The notes beneath the pieces were generated by a model. It was not told the DNA's origin. It ran no database searches and was given only the letters and a program-made list of their open reading frames with translations. A stretch of 64,000 nt of DNA from Nitrospiraceae bacterium (GTDB lineage: Bacteria; Nitrospirota; Nitrospiria; Nitrospirales; Nitrospiraceae). The stretch spans positions 124,001 to 188,000 of the forward strand of contig JAHBWI010000004.1 in assembly GCA_019637075.1 (NCBI GenBank), written 5' to 3'. This document shows, piece after piece, positions 43,004 to 52,300 of the stretch. Numbering within the stretch: position 1 is the stretch's first letter; every line of letters begins with the position of its first letter. Position numbers and translations under genes: made by a program.

Positions 43004-43348
43004 ATGGCCAAACAGTACAAAGCCCGCTCCCATTCCCGCGTTCCCGTCAGCTGCTTCCTCTACTACCTCGGAGATGGGCTCGTCGGCACAGGCAAAGTGT
43101 GTGATCTGTCCGTGAAGGGCTGGCGGATCGAGGGTGACAAGCCGGTTACCATCGGCATGAAGCTGACCCTTCGAGTGTTTCTCCCGGATCAACCCAAGGC
43201 GATCGATATCGACGGCGCCATGGTGCAGTGGGTAAAGGACCGTGTATTCGGATTGGAAATTGTCCGGATGAGTGCCTCGGCTGAAACCCGCATCCACAAG
43301 TTTGTCGAGTCCATGCTGAACCCTCCCGGTTCTTCCCGCGTCGCCTGA
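43004..43348 (+). CDS. PilZ-domain protein 2
   Basis: 114 residues from ATG 43004 (the frame opens at 42941, but MAKQYKARSHSRVPVSCFLY matches the PilZ opening). RSHSRVPV holds the RxxxR-like basic segment, and KVCDLSVKGWRIEGDKP holds D/NxSxxG (DLSVKG). LTLRVFLPDQPKAIDIDGAMVQWV and VFGLEIVRM complete the beta barrel. It keeps both motifs and so is the best candidate c-di-GMP binder of the three. No signal or membrane segment. Confidence 0.83.
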   Translation: MAKQYKARSHSRVPVSCFLYYLGDGLVGTGKVCDLSVKGWRIEGDKPVTIGMKLTLRVFLPDQPKAIDIDGAMVQWVKDRVFGLEIVRMSASAETRIHKFVESMLNPPGSSRVA

Positions 43349-43508
43349 GCCGCGTTTCTTTTCTCCGTCTTCCGCGCCGGCGCCATCGCGTTCCACACAC
43401 ATCCGTCACCGTTACGGGTTGGGCGGGGAGGTCCCCCCTTTAGAGGACTACCGACCGGTCGGCGAATTTTCATATTCTGCCGAGGCTTTTGATTGCCCGG
43501 AGGATTGA

Positions 43509-43874
43509 ATGGAACAACAGAATCGCCCCCGCTTCATAGTGGAATGCACCGGATCGCGCTCGGAGGATGGTCGCTTAGTGTGGAATGGTCGGATGCTGGA
43601 TTTATCGATTCCAGGGTGGTCGCGGACCGGACTGAAGGGGTTGATTGCGGGTGATTTGCTGCAATTGCATCTCCATATCCCGGGGCAACCGAAACCGCTC
43701 TCGGTACGCTTGGCCACCATTCGTTGGATTGCCGATTCCCGGGTCGGCGTCGATCCGATACTCATGGATGCCGACGATCAGGCCAGGCTCAATGCTTTCG
43801 CTACCGCGCACGGTGCCGATGTCCAATTCGCCAGCGATCGACACGATCAAATCGTCATCTCGGATATGCGCTGA
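43509..43874 (+). CDS. PilZ-like protein 3 (degenerate motifs)
   Basis: 121 residues; ATG 43509 follows GGAGG. The barrel outline is shared with its two upstream neighbours (LVWNGRMLDLSIPGWSRTG, LLQLHLHIPGQPKPLSVRLA, TIRWIADSRVGVDPILM). The N-terminal basic motif is reduced to NRPRF. DLSIPGW keeps part of the D/NxSxxG motif but has Trp-Ser-Arg after it. Nucleotide binding is therefore doubtful; it may act as a partner of the other two. It ends with a C-terminal His/Asp-rich segment. Confidence 0.75.
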   Translation: MEQQNRPRFIVECTGSRSEDGRLVWNGRMLDLSIPGWSRTGLKGLIAGDLLQLHLHIPGQPKPLSVRLATIRWIADSRVGVDPILMDADDQARLNAFATAHGADVQFASDRHDQIVISDMR

Positions 43875-44156
43875 CCCTTCCTTTCGCTCCTTCCATATCA
43901 GAGGGTTGTCCGGCCGGGCGCGATCCCAGATCCGCGCGGCCTTCGTGAGCCCATCCTCGGCTCGCCGTGCGGCGCAGTTCGCGACTGTTTGATTCTGCGC
44001 CAGCCTGCGCTCTTCCGCCCCTTGTCAGATCGTATGGCGACGGGATTGCTTGACATCAGTCGGCTAGATGGTGTCTCTTGCCTAGAGGGCTGTCCCGGCA
44101 GAGGCTCTGCATCGTCGTGACGCAGTCGCGGACGGCTCAGGCTCGAGGACTACAGA

Positions 44157-45458
44157 ATGACGACGGGCACGCACGTTACCCAGGCTCCACATACGACGCC
44201 CCTCACGCCTGAAACCGAGGCGCAGGTTTCCCAATTTGCGGAAACCGAGATTCTGGTCGGCATTCCCAGCTTCAACAATGTCGAGACGATTGGGCACGTG
44301 GTCCGAGCAGTCAGTGCAGGGCTGGCCAAATACTTTCCGCAAGCCCGCGCCGTATTGGTGAATTCCGACGGCGGGTCGACCGACGGCACTCAGGAAGTCG
44401 TCGCGCAGACCGTCGTCGACCTCAAGACGCTGTTTATCGGGGACCAGCAGAGCTCATTACACAAGATTATTACCCCTTACCATGGCATTCCAGGGAAGGG
44501 CAGTGCGTTTCGCACCATTTTCGAGATCGCTCGGCGCCTGAAAGCCAAGGCATGTGCAGTGGTGGATTCCGACCTTCGTAGCATCACGCCCGAATGGATC
44601 GAATTGCTGGTGAGTCCCGTGCTCGAACAGGGGTTCGATTATGTCGCCCCCTATTATCTCCGGCACAAATATGACGGGACGATTACCAACAGTATCGTCT
44701 ATCCGATGACACGGACGCTGTACGGCCACAGGATCAGGCAGCCCATCGGGGGAGACTTCGGTTTCTCCGGGCACCTGGCGCAGCATTATTTGGACAAGCA
44801 TGTCTGGGAGTCAGAGGTCGCCAAGTTCGGGATCGATATCTGGATGACCACGGAAGCCATCGCGAGCGGAGCCCGCGTCTGTCAGAGCTTTCTAGGGGCC
44901 AAGATCCACAACCCCAAAGATCCTGCTGCCGACCTGTCCGCCATGCTGGTGCAGGTGTTGGGGGCGGTGTTCGCACTCATGGAGGAACACCACAGCGTGT
45001 GGTCGAAGACCGAAGGGTCGAACATCGTCCCGCTGTTCGGCTTTCAATATGAGGTCGGCGTGGAGCCGGTCAACGTGAATGTCGATAGAATGATCAGCAG
45101 TTTTCGGCAAGGATTAAGCGACTTGGCGCCGATTTGGGAACAGATGTTGGCCCCGGGAACGCGTCAAAGTCTCAAGCCGTTAGGCACCTGCTCGCTGCAG
45201 GAATTTCGCATCGCCGATACGCTCTGGGCCCGCGTGGTCTTCGATGCGGCCGTGGCCTACCGTAACCGGGTATTGCCCCGCGAGCATTTGCTCAAGGCCT
45301 TTACGCCGCTGTACCTGGGACGCACCGCGTCGTTTGTCTTGGACACTCAAGGACTGACCTCGGCGGAGGCCGAAGGCCGTATTGAGGCATTATCGCAGGC
45401 GTTTGAGAAGGACAAATCCTATCTGGTAGCCCGGTGGAACGAACCGCCGGGGAACTGA
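44157..45458 (+). CDS. GT-A fold glycosyltransferase (GT2/GT78/GT81-like)
   Basis: 433 residues. EILVGIPSFNNVETIGHVVR then AVLVNSDGGSTDGTQEVV form the nucleotide-sugar fold; AVVDSDLRSITPEW is the DxD-type metal site. The long C-terminal part carries acceptor-site features such as GGDFGFSGHLAQHYL and FGIDIWMTTEAI, as in mannosylglycerate synthase and glucosyl-3-phosphoglycerate synthase families. The co-located phosphatase at 48035 is of the mannosyl-3-phosphoglycerate phosphatase type. Together they suggest synthesis of a glycosyl-glycerate osmolyte. The exact sugar donor and acceptor cannot be read from sequence. There is no membrane helix. Confidence 0.78.
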   Translation: MTTGTHVTQAPHTTPLTPETEAQVSQFAETEILVGIPSFNNVETIGHVVRAVSAGLAKYFPQARAVLVNSDGGSTDGTQEVVAQTVVDLKTLFIGDQQSSLHKIITPYHGIPGKGSAFRTIFEIARRLKAKACAVVDSDLRSITPEWIELLVSPVLEQGFDYVAPYYLRHKYDGTITNSIVYPMTRTLYGHRIRQPIGGDFGFSGHLAQHYLDKHVWESEVAKFGIDIWMTTEAIASGARVCQSFLGAKIHNPKDPAADLSAMLVQVLGAVFALMEEHHSVWSKTEGSNIVPLFGFQYEVGVEPVNVNVDRMISSFRQGLSDLAPIWEQMLAPGTRQSLKPLGTCSLQEFRIADTLWARVVFDAAVAYRNRVLPREHLLKAFTPLYLGRTASFVLDTQGLTSAEAEGRIEALSQAFEKDKSYLVARWNEPPGN

Positions 45459-45515
45459 GGAAACCCGCTCCATCCATCTGAAGGCAGGCTACGGTATGAG
45501 CCGGAGGAGGAGACC

Positions 45516-46223
45516 ATGAAGGAATTCTTGGAAAAGGGCTTGTTGGACCCGCTGGAACTGATGGCCCGGCAGGTTCTGGCCGTGTTGCCGAGCATCCTGG
45601 CGATGTCGATCATTTTCTTTGCCGGGTTGGTCGTTGCCTGGACGTCCAGTCAGGCCCTCGAGCGGCTGTTGCGCGTTGTAGGGTTGGATCGGTTGTGCGA
45701 TAGGTTAGGCGTGACCGGAGCGCTGCTGCGCGGCGGAGTGAAGACCGATCCGTCTCGACTCGTCGGGCAGGCGGCCTATTGGTTGGTGATGATTTTCGCG
45801 ACCGTGGCAGCCTTGGGGGCGCTCAACCTGCAGCCGATCAACGACTTCGCAAAATCGTTCCTCGCCTACGTACCGCATCTCGTCACGGCAGGCATCATCC
45901 TGGTCGCCGGGTGGTTGCTCTCCAACTTCGTCTCTCAAGCGGTATTGATTGCGGCGGTGAATGCAGGCTTGCCGCCCGCCCGGTTGGTGGGGACCTGCTC
46001 GCGCTGGGGGATCCAACTTCTCGCGGTGGCCATGGCCTTGGAGCAATTGGGCATTGCTCAGAATATCGTGGTGGTGGGTTTCGGGATTACCCTCGGCGGG
46101 CTTGTCATGGCCGGTGCGATCGCCTTCGGGCTTGGAGCGAAGGATCTGGCCAAAGATTACCTCGAGCGCGGATTGTCCGTTCGGTCGCGTGATCGAGCCC
46201 CGGACGATCTGCGTCATATGTAG
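45516..46223 (+). CDS. MscS-type conserved-TM-helix membrane protein
   Basis: 235 residues; ATG 45516 is preceded by GGAGGAGG. About five membrane helices are visible (25-48, 85-107, 117-137, 161-177 and 182-203), with repeated sequences like the conserved TM helix of small-conductance mechanosensitive channels: FFAGLVVAWTSSQALERLL, LVAGWLLSNFVSQAVLIAA and GLGAKDLAKDYLERGLS. The soluble beta domain of MscS is missing, so it is a membrane-only member. A role in relief or sensing of membrane tension would fit the glycosyltransferase and antiporter next to it. Confidence 0.78.
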   Translation: MKEFLEKGLLDPLELMARQVLAVLPSILAMSIIFFAGLVVAWTSSQALERLLRVVGLDRLCDRLGVTGALLRGGVKTDPSRLVGQAAYWLVMIFATVAALGALNLQPINDFAKSFLAYVPHLVTAGIILVAGWLLSNFVSQAVLIAAVNAGLPPARLVGTCSRWGIQLLAVAMALEQLGIAQNIVVVGFGITLGGLVMAGAIAFGLGAKDLAKDYLERGLSVRSRDRAPDDLRHM

Positions 46224-46241
46224 TGATTTGGAGAGGAAACG

Positions 46242-46484
46242 ATGTTGCAACGAGAAGGATTGCGAATGGATAAGAAGCCAAGGGATTCCGAGTCAGACGC
46301 GAAAGCACGTTTGTGGTTGGGCGGGGAGGCGGTGGTGCCGAAATATCCACGGCGGCGCCAGTGGCCCGTCTTGTTCAACCGGTCATTGACCGGTCTCATG
46401 GTTCTGGCCATGGGAGTCGGGTTTGCCGGAGGACTGCTGGTAGGCCTCAAATCCTGCCGGCGCAGCAGTTCTTCTTCCCGCTGA
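46242..46484 (+). CDS. small single-helix membrane protein
   Basis: 80 residues from ATG 46242 (GAGAGGAAACG upstream). The N-terminal half is charged; one hydrophobic helix (LTGLMVLAMGVGFAGGLLVG, about 49-68) is followed by a Lys/Cys/Arg/Ser tail. The family is unknown. It starts 18 bases after the MscS-type gene, so it is probably co-transcribed and co-localised at the membrane. An inner start at 46266 is possible. Confidence 0.65.
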   Translation: MLQREGLRMDKKPRDSESDAKARLWLGGEAVVPKYPRRRQWPVLFNRSLTGLMVLAMGVGFAGGLLVGLKSCRRSSSSSR

Positions 46485-46659
46485 GGCGTGGGGCCTGCTT
46501 CGTGCCGGGCTCGCGCCGTTGTCTGTCCCTGAGCGGATGGCCGTTCAAGGTGATCCGCCGATTCTCCTCGACACCCGCAGGATTCCATGGCACCGTCGGC
46601 CACGGTGCGTTGGCGGGGAGTTCTGCCCGATCGCTTCCGTCAGCGCCTCGACGTGACCT

Positions 46660-48000
46660 ATGGATGACGTAACCCTTGCGCTTCTCATCTTCATCGCGGC
46701 CTACCTCGCCATCATCAGCGAGCGTATCCACAAGACGATCGTGGCGCTGTTGGGCGCCTCGTTGATGATCGTCTCGGGTGTCCTAACTCAAGAGGAGGCT
46801 TTTCATTCGCCTGAGCATGGGGTGGACTACAACGTGGTCTTCCTCTTGATTGCGATGATGGTCATCATCAATATCGTCCGAAAGACCGGATTGTTCGAGT
46901 GGTTGGCCGTCTGGGCCGCCAAGCGCACTCAAGCGCGGCCGTTTCCGATGATGGCGCTGCTCTGCACGATTACGGCGGTTCTGTCGGCGTTCCTCGACAA
47001 CGTGACGACGGTGTTGTTGATGGCGCCCGTCACGCTCGAGTTGGCCAAGCGGCTGCAAGTCGAGCCGGTGCCGTTTCTGGTCGGCGAGGCGCTGTCTTCG
47101 AACATCGGCGGCACCGCCACGTTGGTGGGGGATCCGCCGAATATCATGATTGCCAGCAAAGCCAGCTTGGGCTACCTGGATTTTCTCGTCATGCTCGGGC
47201 CGGTGACGATTGTGATCTTTGTCCTATTCCTGCTGGCGATCTGGATCTTCTCGGGTCGTGGGATGAAGGTGTCGCCGGAGCTGCAGGCTCAGGTCTTGGC
47301 GCTCGACGAGGGTGAGACGATACGGGACGCACGCCTGCTGCGCACGTCCCTATGGCTCTTGGGTCTGACGACGGTGGGGTTTTGTTTCCACGGGGTGCTG
47401 CACGTGGAGCCGGCCACGATCGCACTGCTGAGCGCGAGCATTTTCATGGTCGCGGGACATGGACGCGGATCGAACAGCGGTGAAGCGGAACTCGACTACC
47501 TCACGGAAGTGGAATGGAAGACGATTTTTTTCTTCATCGGCCTGTTCATTCTGGTCGGTGGGCTCGTCAAGACCGGCGTGATCGGACTGTTGGCCAAGCA
47601 GTTGATCGTACTCACAAAGGGGAGCGAAGTCGGAACGGCCATGGCGGTCTTGTGGGGATCGGCCATCATTTCGGCGATTGTCGACAACATTCCCTATGTG
47701 GCCGCCATGAATCCGCTCATCATCGACCTCGCCAGATCGCTGCATCCCTCCATCAGCGATCCGGTGGCCCTGGTCCATCAACCAGACATTGTGCCTCTCT
47801 GGTGGGCCCTGGCGCTGGGCGCTTGTTTGGGTGGCAATGGCACCGTGATCGGCGCTTCGGCCAACGTGATCATCGTCGATCTCGCACGCCGGGCCGGCTA
47901 TCACATCAGTTTTGGGCGGTTCATGCTGATGGGAGTTCCGGTGATGCTTGGCTCGATGGTCGTGAGCACCCTGTACCTCTGGCTGCTCTTTTTTCGATAA
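46660..48000 (+). CDS. ArsB/NhaD-family ion transporter
   Basis: 446 residues, about 11-12 membrane helices. LDNVTTVLLMAPVTLELAKR is the NhaD/ArsB signature in the first half, repeated as VDNIPYVAAMNPLIIDLARS in the second. SSNIGGTATLVGDPPNIMIA and LGGNGTVIGASANVIIVDLA are the paired re-entrant motifs of ion-transporter-superfamily antiporters. NhaD-type members exchange Na+ for H+, and ArsB exports arsenite. No ars genes are adjacent, so Na+/H+ exchange is the better guess. It lies in the candidate osmoadaptation cluster. Confidence 0.9.
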   Translation: MDDVTLALLIFIAAYLAIISERIHKTIVALLGASLMIVSGVLTQEEAFHSPEHGVDYNVVFLLIAMMVIINIVRKTGLFEWLAVWAAKRTQARPFPMMALLCTITAVLSAFLDNVTTVLLMAPVTLELAKRLQVEPVPFLVGEALSSNIGGTATLVGDPPNIMIASKASLGYLDFLVMLGPVTIVIFVLFLLAIWIFSGRGMKVSPELQAQVLALDEGETIRDARLLRTSLWLLGLTTVGFCFHGVLHVEPATIALLSASIFMVAGHGRGSNSGEAELDYLTEVEWKTIFFFIGLFILVGGLVKTGVIGLLAKQLIVLTKGSEVGTAMAVLWGSAIISAIVDNIPYVAAMNPLIIDLARSLHPSISDPVALVHQPDIVPLWWALALGACLGGNGTVIGASANVIIVDLARRAGYHISFGRFMLMGVPVMLGSMVVSTLYLWLLFFR

Positions 48001-48034
48001 GCAGGTCGGGCGTTCACGCCGGCCCCGAACGCCG

Positions 48035-48859
48035 TCAGATGCGCGTCAGCACGTCCAGCACGCTGCGATTCCACCCGACGGGTCCCACGCCCGGGGCCTG
48101 AATGAGACCGGACATCCGCACGTCCGGATCGTACGAAGTATCGGGCTTCTGCACGAGGATCGGATAATCTACGAGGGCGAGCATCGGCGTATCGTTGAGA
48201 CTATCCCCGATGCCGATCGTCACGAGCGCCTGCCCCTCCTGCTCCGCGAGCCGACGGTAACATCCAAGCAGAACACGGCTTGCGATGCCCTTATCGCTCG
48301 CTCCCATCAAGTGGTAAAACCGCCCGCCTCTGGTGCAACGAAGGTTGCGCGCAGCGGCCGCCTGGCATAACCGTTCCCAAGGTACACCGGGCTCTCGCAT
48401 GACGAACGGTTCATCGTATTCCCGCTGTTTCGAGAGGAGCGCATCGGAAACGGAGAGACCCGTCAGCCGGGCTATGTCCTCCGCGGATAGATCACCGAAT
48501 CCCACGAGCCGGCAGTTCAAGGTCTGCCCGAGTTCTTTCAAGGCCAGCCGAAGTCCGGCATAGGGAGAGCCGATTTCAACAACTTGGTACTCGCCTCGCA
48601 ACACGGACTGTTCGATCGGAAAGGGGAAGTAACCCTTCGGCATGAACAGGCCCCCGCCATTTTCGACCACGAACGGATGCTGATGGTTGAGGCGGAAGCG
48701 CAGCGGTTCGATTTCTGAACGTGTCTTGCTGGAGACAAGGATCAAGGAGGCGCCGATCCCTTGGATCCGTGCGAGAGCTTCGTCGGCGGCATTGTAGGCA
48801 TAGGTGTCGGCATCGAGCAGGCTACCGTCCAGGTCGGTCAGGATCACGATTCGGGCCAT
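48035..48859 (-). CDS. mannosyl-3-phosphoglycerate phosphatase (MPGP)-type HAD hydrolase
   Basis: 274 residues from ATG 48859 (the frame opens at 48913; GGAG lies about 12 nt before the ATG). HAD motif I is ILTDLDGSLLDADTY; LILVSSKTRSEIEPLRFRL is motif II with cap; motif IV is TIGIGDSLNDTPMLALVD. PFVVENGGGLFMPKGYF and GASDKGIASRVLLGCYRRL are specific to the MPGP/YedP branch, which removes phosphate from mannosyl- or glucosyl-3-phosphoglycerate. With the upstream GT-A glycosyltransferase it makes a two-step route to mannosyl- or glucosylglycerate. Convergent with the antiporter gene. Confidence 0.85.
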   Translation of the reverse strand: MARIVILTDLDGSLLDADTYAYNAADEALARIQGIGASLILVSSKTRSEIEPLRFRLNHQHPFVVENGGGLFMPKGYFPFPIEQSVLRGEYQVVEIGSPYAGLRLALKELGQTLNCRLVGFGDLSAEDIARLTGLSVSDALLSKQREYDEPFVMREPGVPWERLCQAAAARNLRCTRGGRFYHLMGASDKGIASRVLLGCYRRLAEQEGQALVTIGIGDSLNDTPMLALVDYPILVQKPDTSYDPDVRMSGLIQAPGVGPVGWNRSVLDVLTRI

Positions 48860-49318
48860 AAGTGGAGATGCTCCTTTGACCAGGCAGTATACGGAAGTTT
48901 GGCGGTGGGGCAAACCGGCCCCGCGAGGAACCCACCTCTATCGGTTGAAGGCCTCCACACTTAACGGGCATGGGGGCTGGGACCGTCACGCACGACGCGA
49001 TTCGACGTGTAATTGACGGGGGGCTAGGCGTCCAGTTCTGACACAAGAGAAACCCCGATTTAGGAACGGGCGGCTTTTGCCGAAGAATGTGCAAAATTGG
49101 TTGGTGATGATGAGCAGAGGGATCCAGGGGGACTCGAATTCCCGCTAAATTTGAGGGCTGCTCAGGGCAAAACCATACAGTCGATGAGGCACCCGGCTTG
49201 CATCGTTCTGATTGTTTTTTCTTCACCTCCTGCTTTGGACTCAGCACTGCCACACCGTACTGGTTGTCCCGAGGGGCGGCGAAATAGCCAAAACCCTGGA
49301 ATCTGCTAAGGTTATACT
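48860..49318. other. intergenic region of ~459 bases with a sigma-54-like site
   Basis: No plausible gene. GGCACCCGGCTTGCA at 49188-49202 has the GG-N10-GC spacing of a sigma-54 (-24/-12) promoter, 117 bases ahead of the giant gene's GTG. This is a single match in a GC-rich genome and is weak evidence. GGGGGACTCGAATTCCC near 49126 resembles a tRNA T-arm but no tRNA body is present. Confidence 0.35.
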
Positions 49319-52300
49319 GTGCGATCCGACAAGAAATCCCCCCTCAAATCCGACAAAAAGACCCCTCCTAAGATCCAGAAGAAGGGCGTCGTCGGCTACA
49401 ACAAAAAGTCGGCGTTGTTGGAAGACGCGATTACCCAAATGAATGCCGGCAAATACGGCCGGGCGTCGTCTGCCTTGAAGGAACTCCTAGCCCTCGATCC
49501 CCACAATGCCGAGGCCCGGCGTCTGTTTGCCACCTTGCATCTCCGGCTCGGCAGCCTGATGAGCGCGCGTACCGCATTTGAATCTCTCGCCCGCGAGGCC
49601 TTGGAGCGGCAGGACTATTGGTTGGCCGAATCCCTCCTGAGGGAATATCTCGTGGCCGGGCCCCGCTGTGTACCGTTCCTCGACATGTTGGGCCATGTGT
49701 ACGAGGAAAAGGGCGACGCGATGGCCGCAGTTGCGGAGTACGGGAAGGCCGTCGAAGTCCTGTTAGAAGATCCGGATCCGGACAATCCAAACCGGGCCAG
49801 TGATCTCTTCGCCAAGATTCGGGAATTGGCTCCGGCCAGCCCCGTGGCATTTCGCTTTGCCGCCATGTTCGATGCCACAACCGGGCTGTTGATCCAGCAG
49901 GCGGTACCTCCTGCCGCAGACTCCATTACTCCTTCGGCTGAGCCGGCTGTGTCCGGCGACCTTCCTGCTGATCTGCCCAGCGAGCCGGGTTCTGCCCCCG
50001 AAGTTCACAGTGCGAACCTTGAGGTGACCCCGGCAGAGCAGCCTCCGTCCGTCGCAATCGAGCAATCGCTTGAAGTTGCCGAACCAGTCCTGCCGGACAC
50101 TGCGGCTCCTGTTGAGACGGCGACAGCGGAGGGCAAGAAGCCTCAGACCGAGCCGCCTGCTTTGGCTGATTCGATTTCCATCCCCGAGGGTCACCTCCAA
50201 ACAGTCTTTGCTGACTCCTCGGAATCAGCGTCCGCTCCGTCGCTTTCGGCAGCGTTGGAGTCAACGTCCGAGGCCATTCGGTCAGTCGAGCCGGTGGCCC
50301 CCGCGCAGCCGGTGATGCCCGTAGAAGCAGGGATGCCCGCAGAAGCAGTGGCGCCCGTGGAATCAGCGATGCCGATCGAAGCAGCGGCTCAGCCTGCCAG
50401 TGTCCAGCTGAGTGAATCGATCGCGGACCAGACCATCGAGGCTCCAGCAGAGCCGATTCCCTCGCCCATCGTGCCGGAAGTTCTATCCCAGCCCAGCTCA
50501 GAGCCGATCGCTGCCGCTCCGTCGAGCCCGGCGCCGATGCCGTGGGACCAAGTTCAGGAAGTCGCCGCGGAGTTGCCGGCTGCTTCTGCTCCAGAAATGA
50601 AGGAGGAAGCGCCGGTCGAACCGCCGCGTCCGTCCCTCGAGCTCATCTCGCAACCCAGCCCGTTCCCGATTGCGACAGCGCCGACTGTTCCGGCAGCGAT
50701 GCCGTGGGATCACGTTCAGGAGTCGCCGGTTTTGGTGTCGCCGCCGACCGATGCGACCTCGGATCGGGTTGAACCGATTGCTCCCTCCGCGCCCTCGTCC
50801 GCGGTCTTGGCAGGCGATCAAACGATTCCCCCGATCGCATCGAGTGCGGCCCTTTCGTGGGATGAAATTCTCAAGGCCGTTGAGCAATTCCGAACGGAAG
50901 CTTCCTCGCAGCTCGCCGCCCCGCCCGTTCCGGCCGAGGAGCCGACTGCTGGTGCTCCGCGATCTGAAACGATGCCGAATCTTCCGGCGCCAGCTGAGAT
51001 GGAGTCCCTCGGCGCCGATCACCAGATTGACATGCCGCCTGCTTCTCTCCCGGAAGTCGTCCTCGACGCAACGCCACTATCCGCTCCGATGCCCTGGGAA
51101 CAGGTTGAGCATGACACCGTAGCCATTCCACGCCTGGAGCGCGAGCCTGAGTTCGGCTCCATGCCCGTCGTGCCGAAGCCGGACACGCAGGACCCGACAC
51201 TCATTCTACAGCCGCCGCTGGATCAGCCTGACAGCCCCTCGACCGCGCAGGCAGGGCAAGCACCGGATGTCACGAGCGACGCCCCGCCGGCCGAGCCAGC
51301 ATTGCGAATCCTATCGCTCGATACCCCAGTTGCCGCTCCGTCGCCCATTGAAAAGACGATCCACATTCCGCCCGTAGCCCTGGAACCTGCCGAGGAGGTC
51401 CCGTCGGCGGCATCTCCAGAATCCAAACCGGTCTTGGCCGAAGCCGGGCCGGTGTTGGAGTCGGTGGTTGAGCAGCCGGCCGCGCCTATAGACGCACCTG
51501 CCCTTGCAACTGCGAAGATTGCGGTAAGTGAGCCGGCACCTACGGTGATTGACAAGCACGAGCCAGTTCCAGCAGTCGCGCAACCCTCTGCGGCTGTGCC
51601 GTCGCCCGTCATAGAGCCACCGTCGGAAGACACCTTTACACTCGCAGTCGAAGCGCCCCTCGCAGTTTCACCAGCTGAGCCGGTAGTAGTCGAGCCTGAG
51701 GAGGTTGTCCCCGAGCCGCCTGCCTTGCGGCTGGCTACTGAACCTGCCCCCGAACCAGTTCCATTGCCGAAGGCAACGCCTGCACCGCAGCCGGCAGTGA
51801 TGGCAGCACCGGCCTTTACGTTGGCTCAGCCGGGGGCGAGTGAGCAACTGACACGACCGGCACCGACCTCGCCTGCACTGCCGGAAGCTGTACCTCCTCC
51901 GGCGCCTGAGGCAGCAGCGCCGCCGGAGTCAGTCGTTGTCGAGTCTCCGGCCCTCGTGCCGCAAGCAGCAGCCGAGCTCATTGAGATTGCTCAATCTACC
52001 GAGGTGCTGTCTCCGCCGCTAGAAACTGCAGCGGTGGAATCGCCAGTCGAGATCGTTCAGGAGCCAACTCAGACTGAAGTCAGCAGGGCGGTGGTCGAAG
52101 TAGTTGAAGAGCCGGCGCAGGTGGTCGAGCCAGTCCCAGCGGCAGCGGCACCGGTAGAAGCGATTGAGGTCCAGGCGCTTGAGCCTCCCCCCGCGACTAT
52201 GAGCCCGCTCGAGGTCCCGACTCCGGCTCCGCCCCAGGCCGCTTCGGTTGCAGAGCCCACGATTTCGGCAGAGCCCGTGGCTCCGCCGCCGCAACCGATT

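Noticed and set aside
46485-46659. Possible short eroded ORFs between the small membrane protein and the antiporter.
   Set aside because: Two short peptide-like stretches appear in different frames, but neither has a start with a ribosome site nor a family match.
46660-48000. Arsenite export (ArsB) as the function of the antiporter-family gene.
   Set aside because: No arsR, arsC or arsA is near, and the neighbours point to osmotic or ion stress, so Na+/H+ exchange is preferred though not proven.
49100-49160. A T-arm-like sequence (GGGGGACTCGAATTCCC) suggesting a tRNA or tmRNA end.
   Set aside because: No acceptor stem, D arm or anticodon arm can be built around it on either strand.
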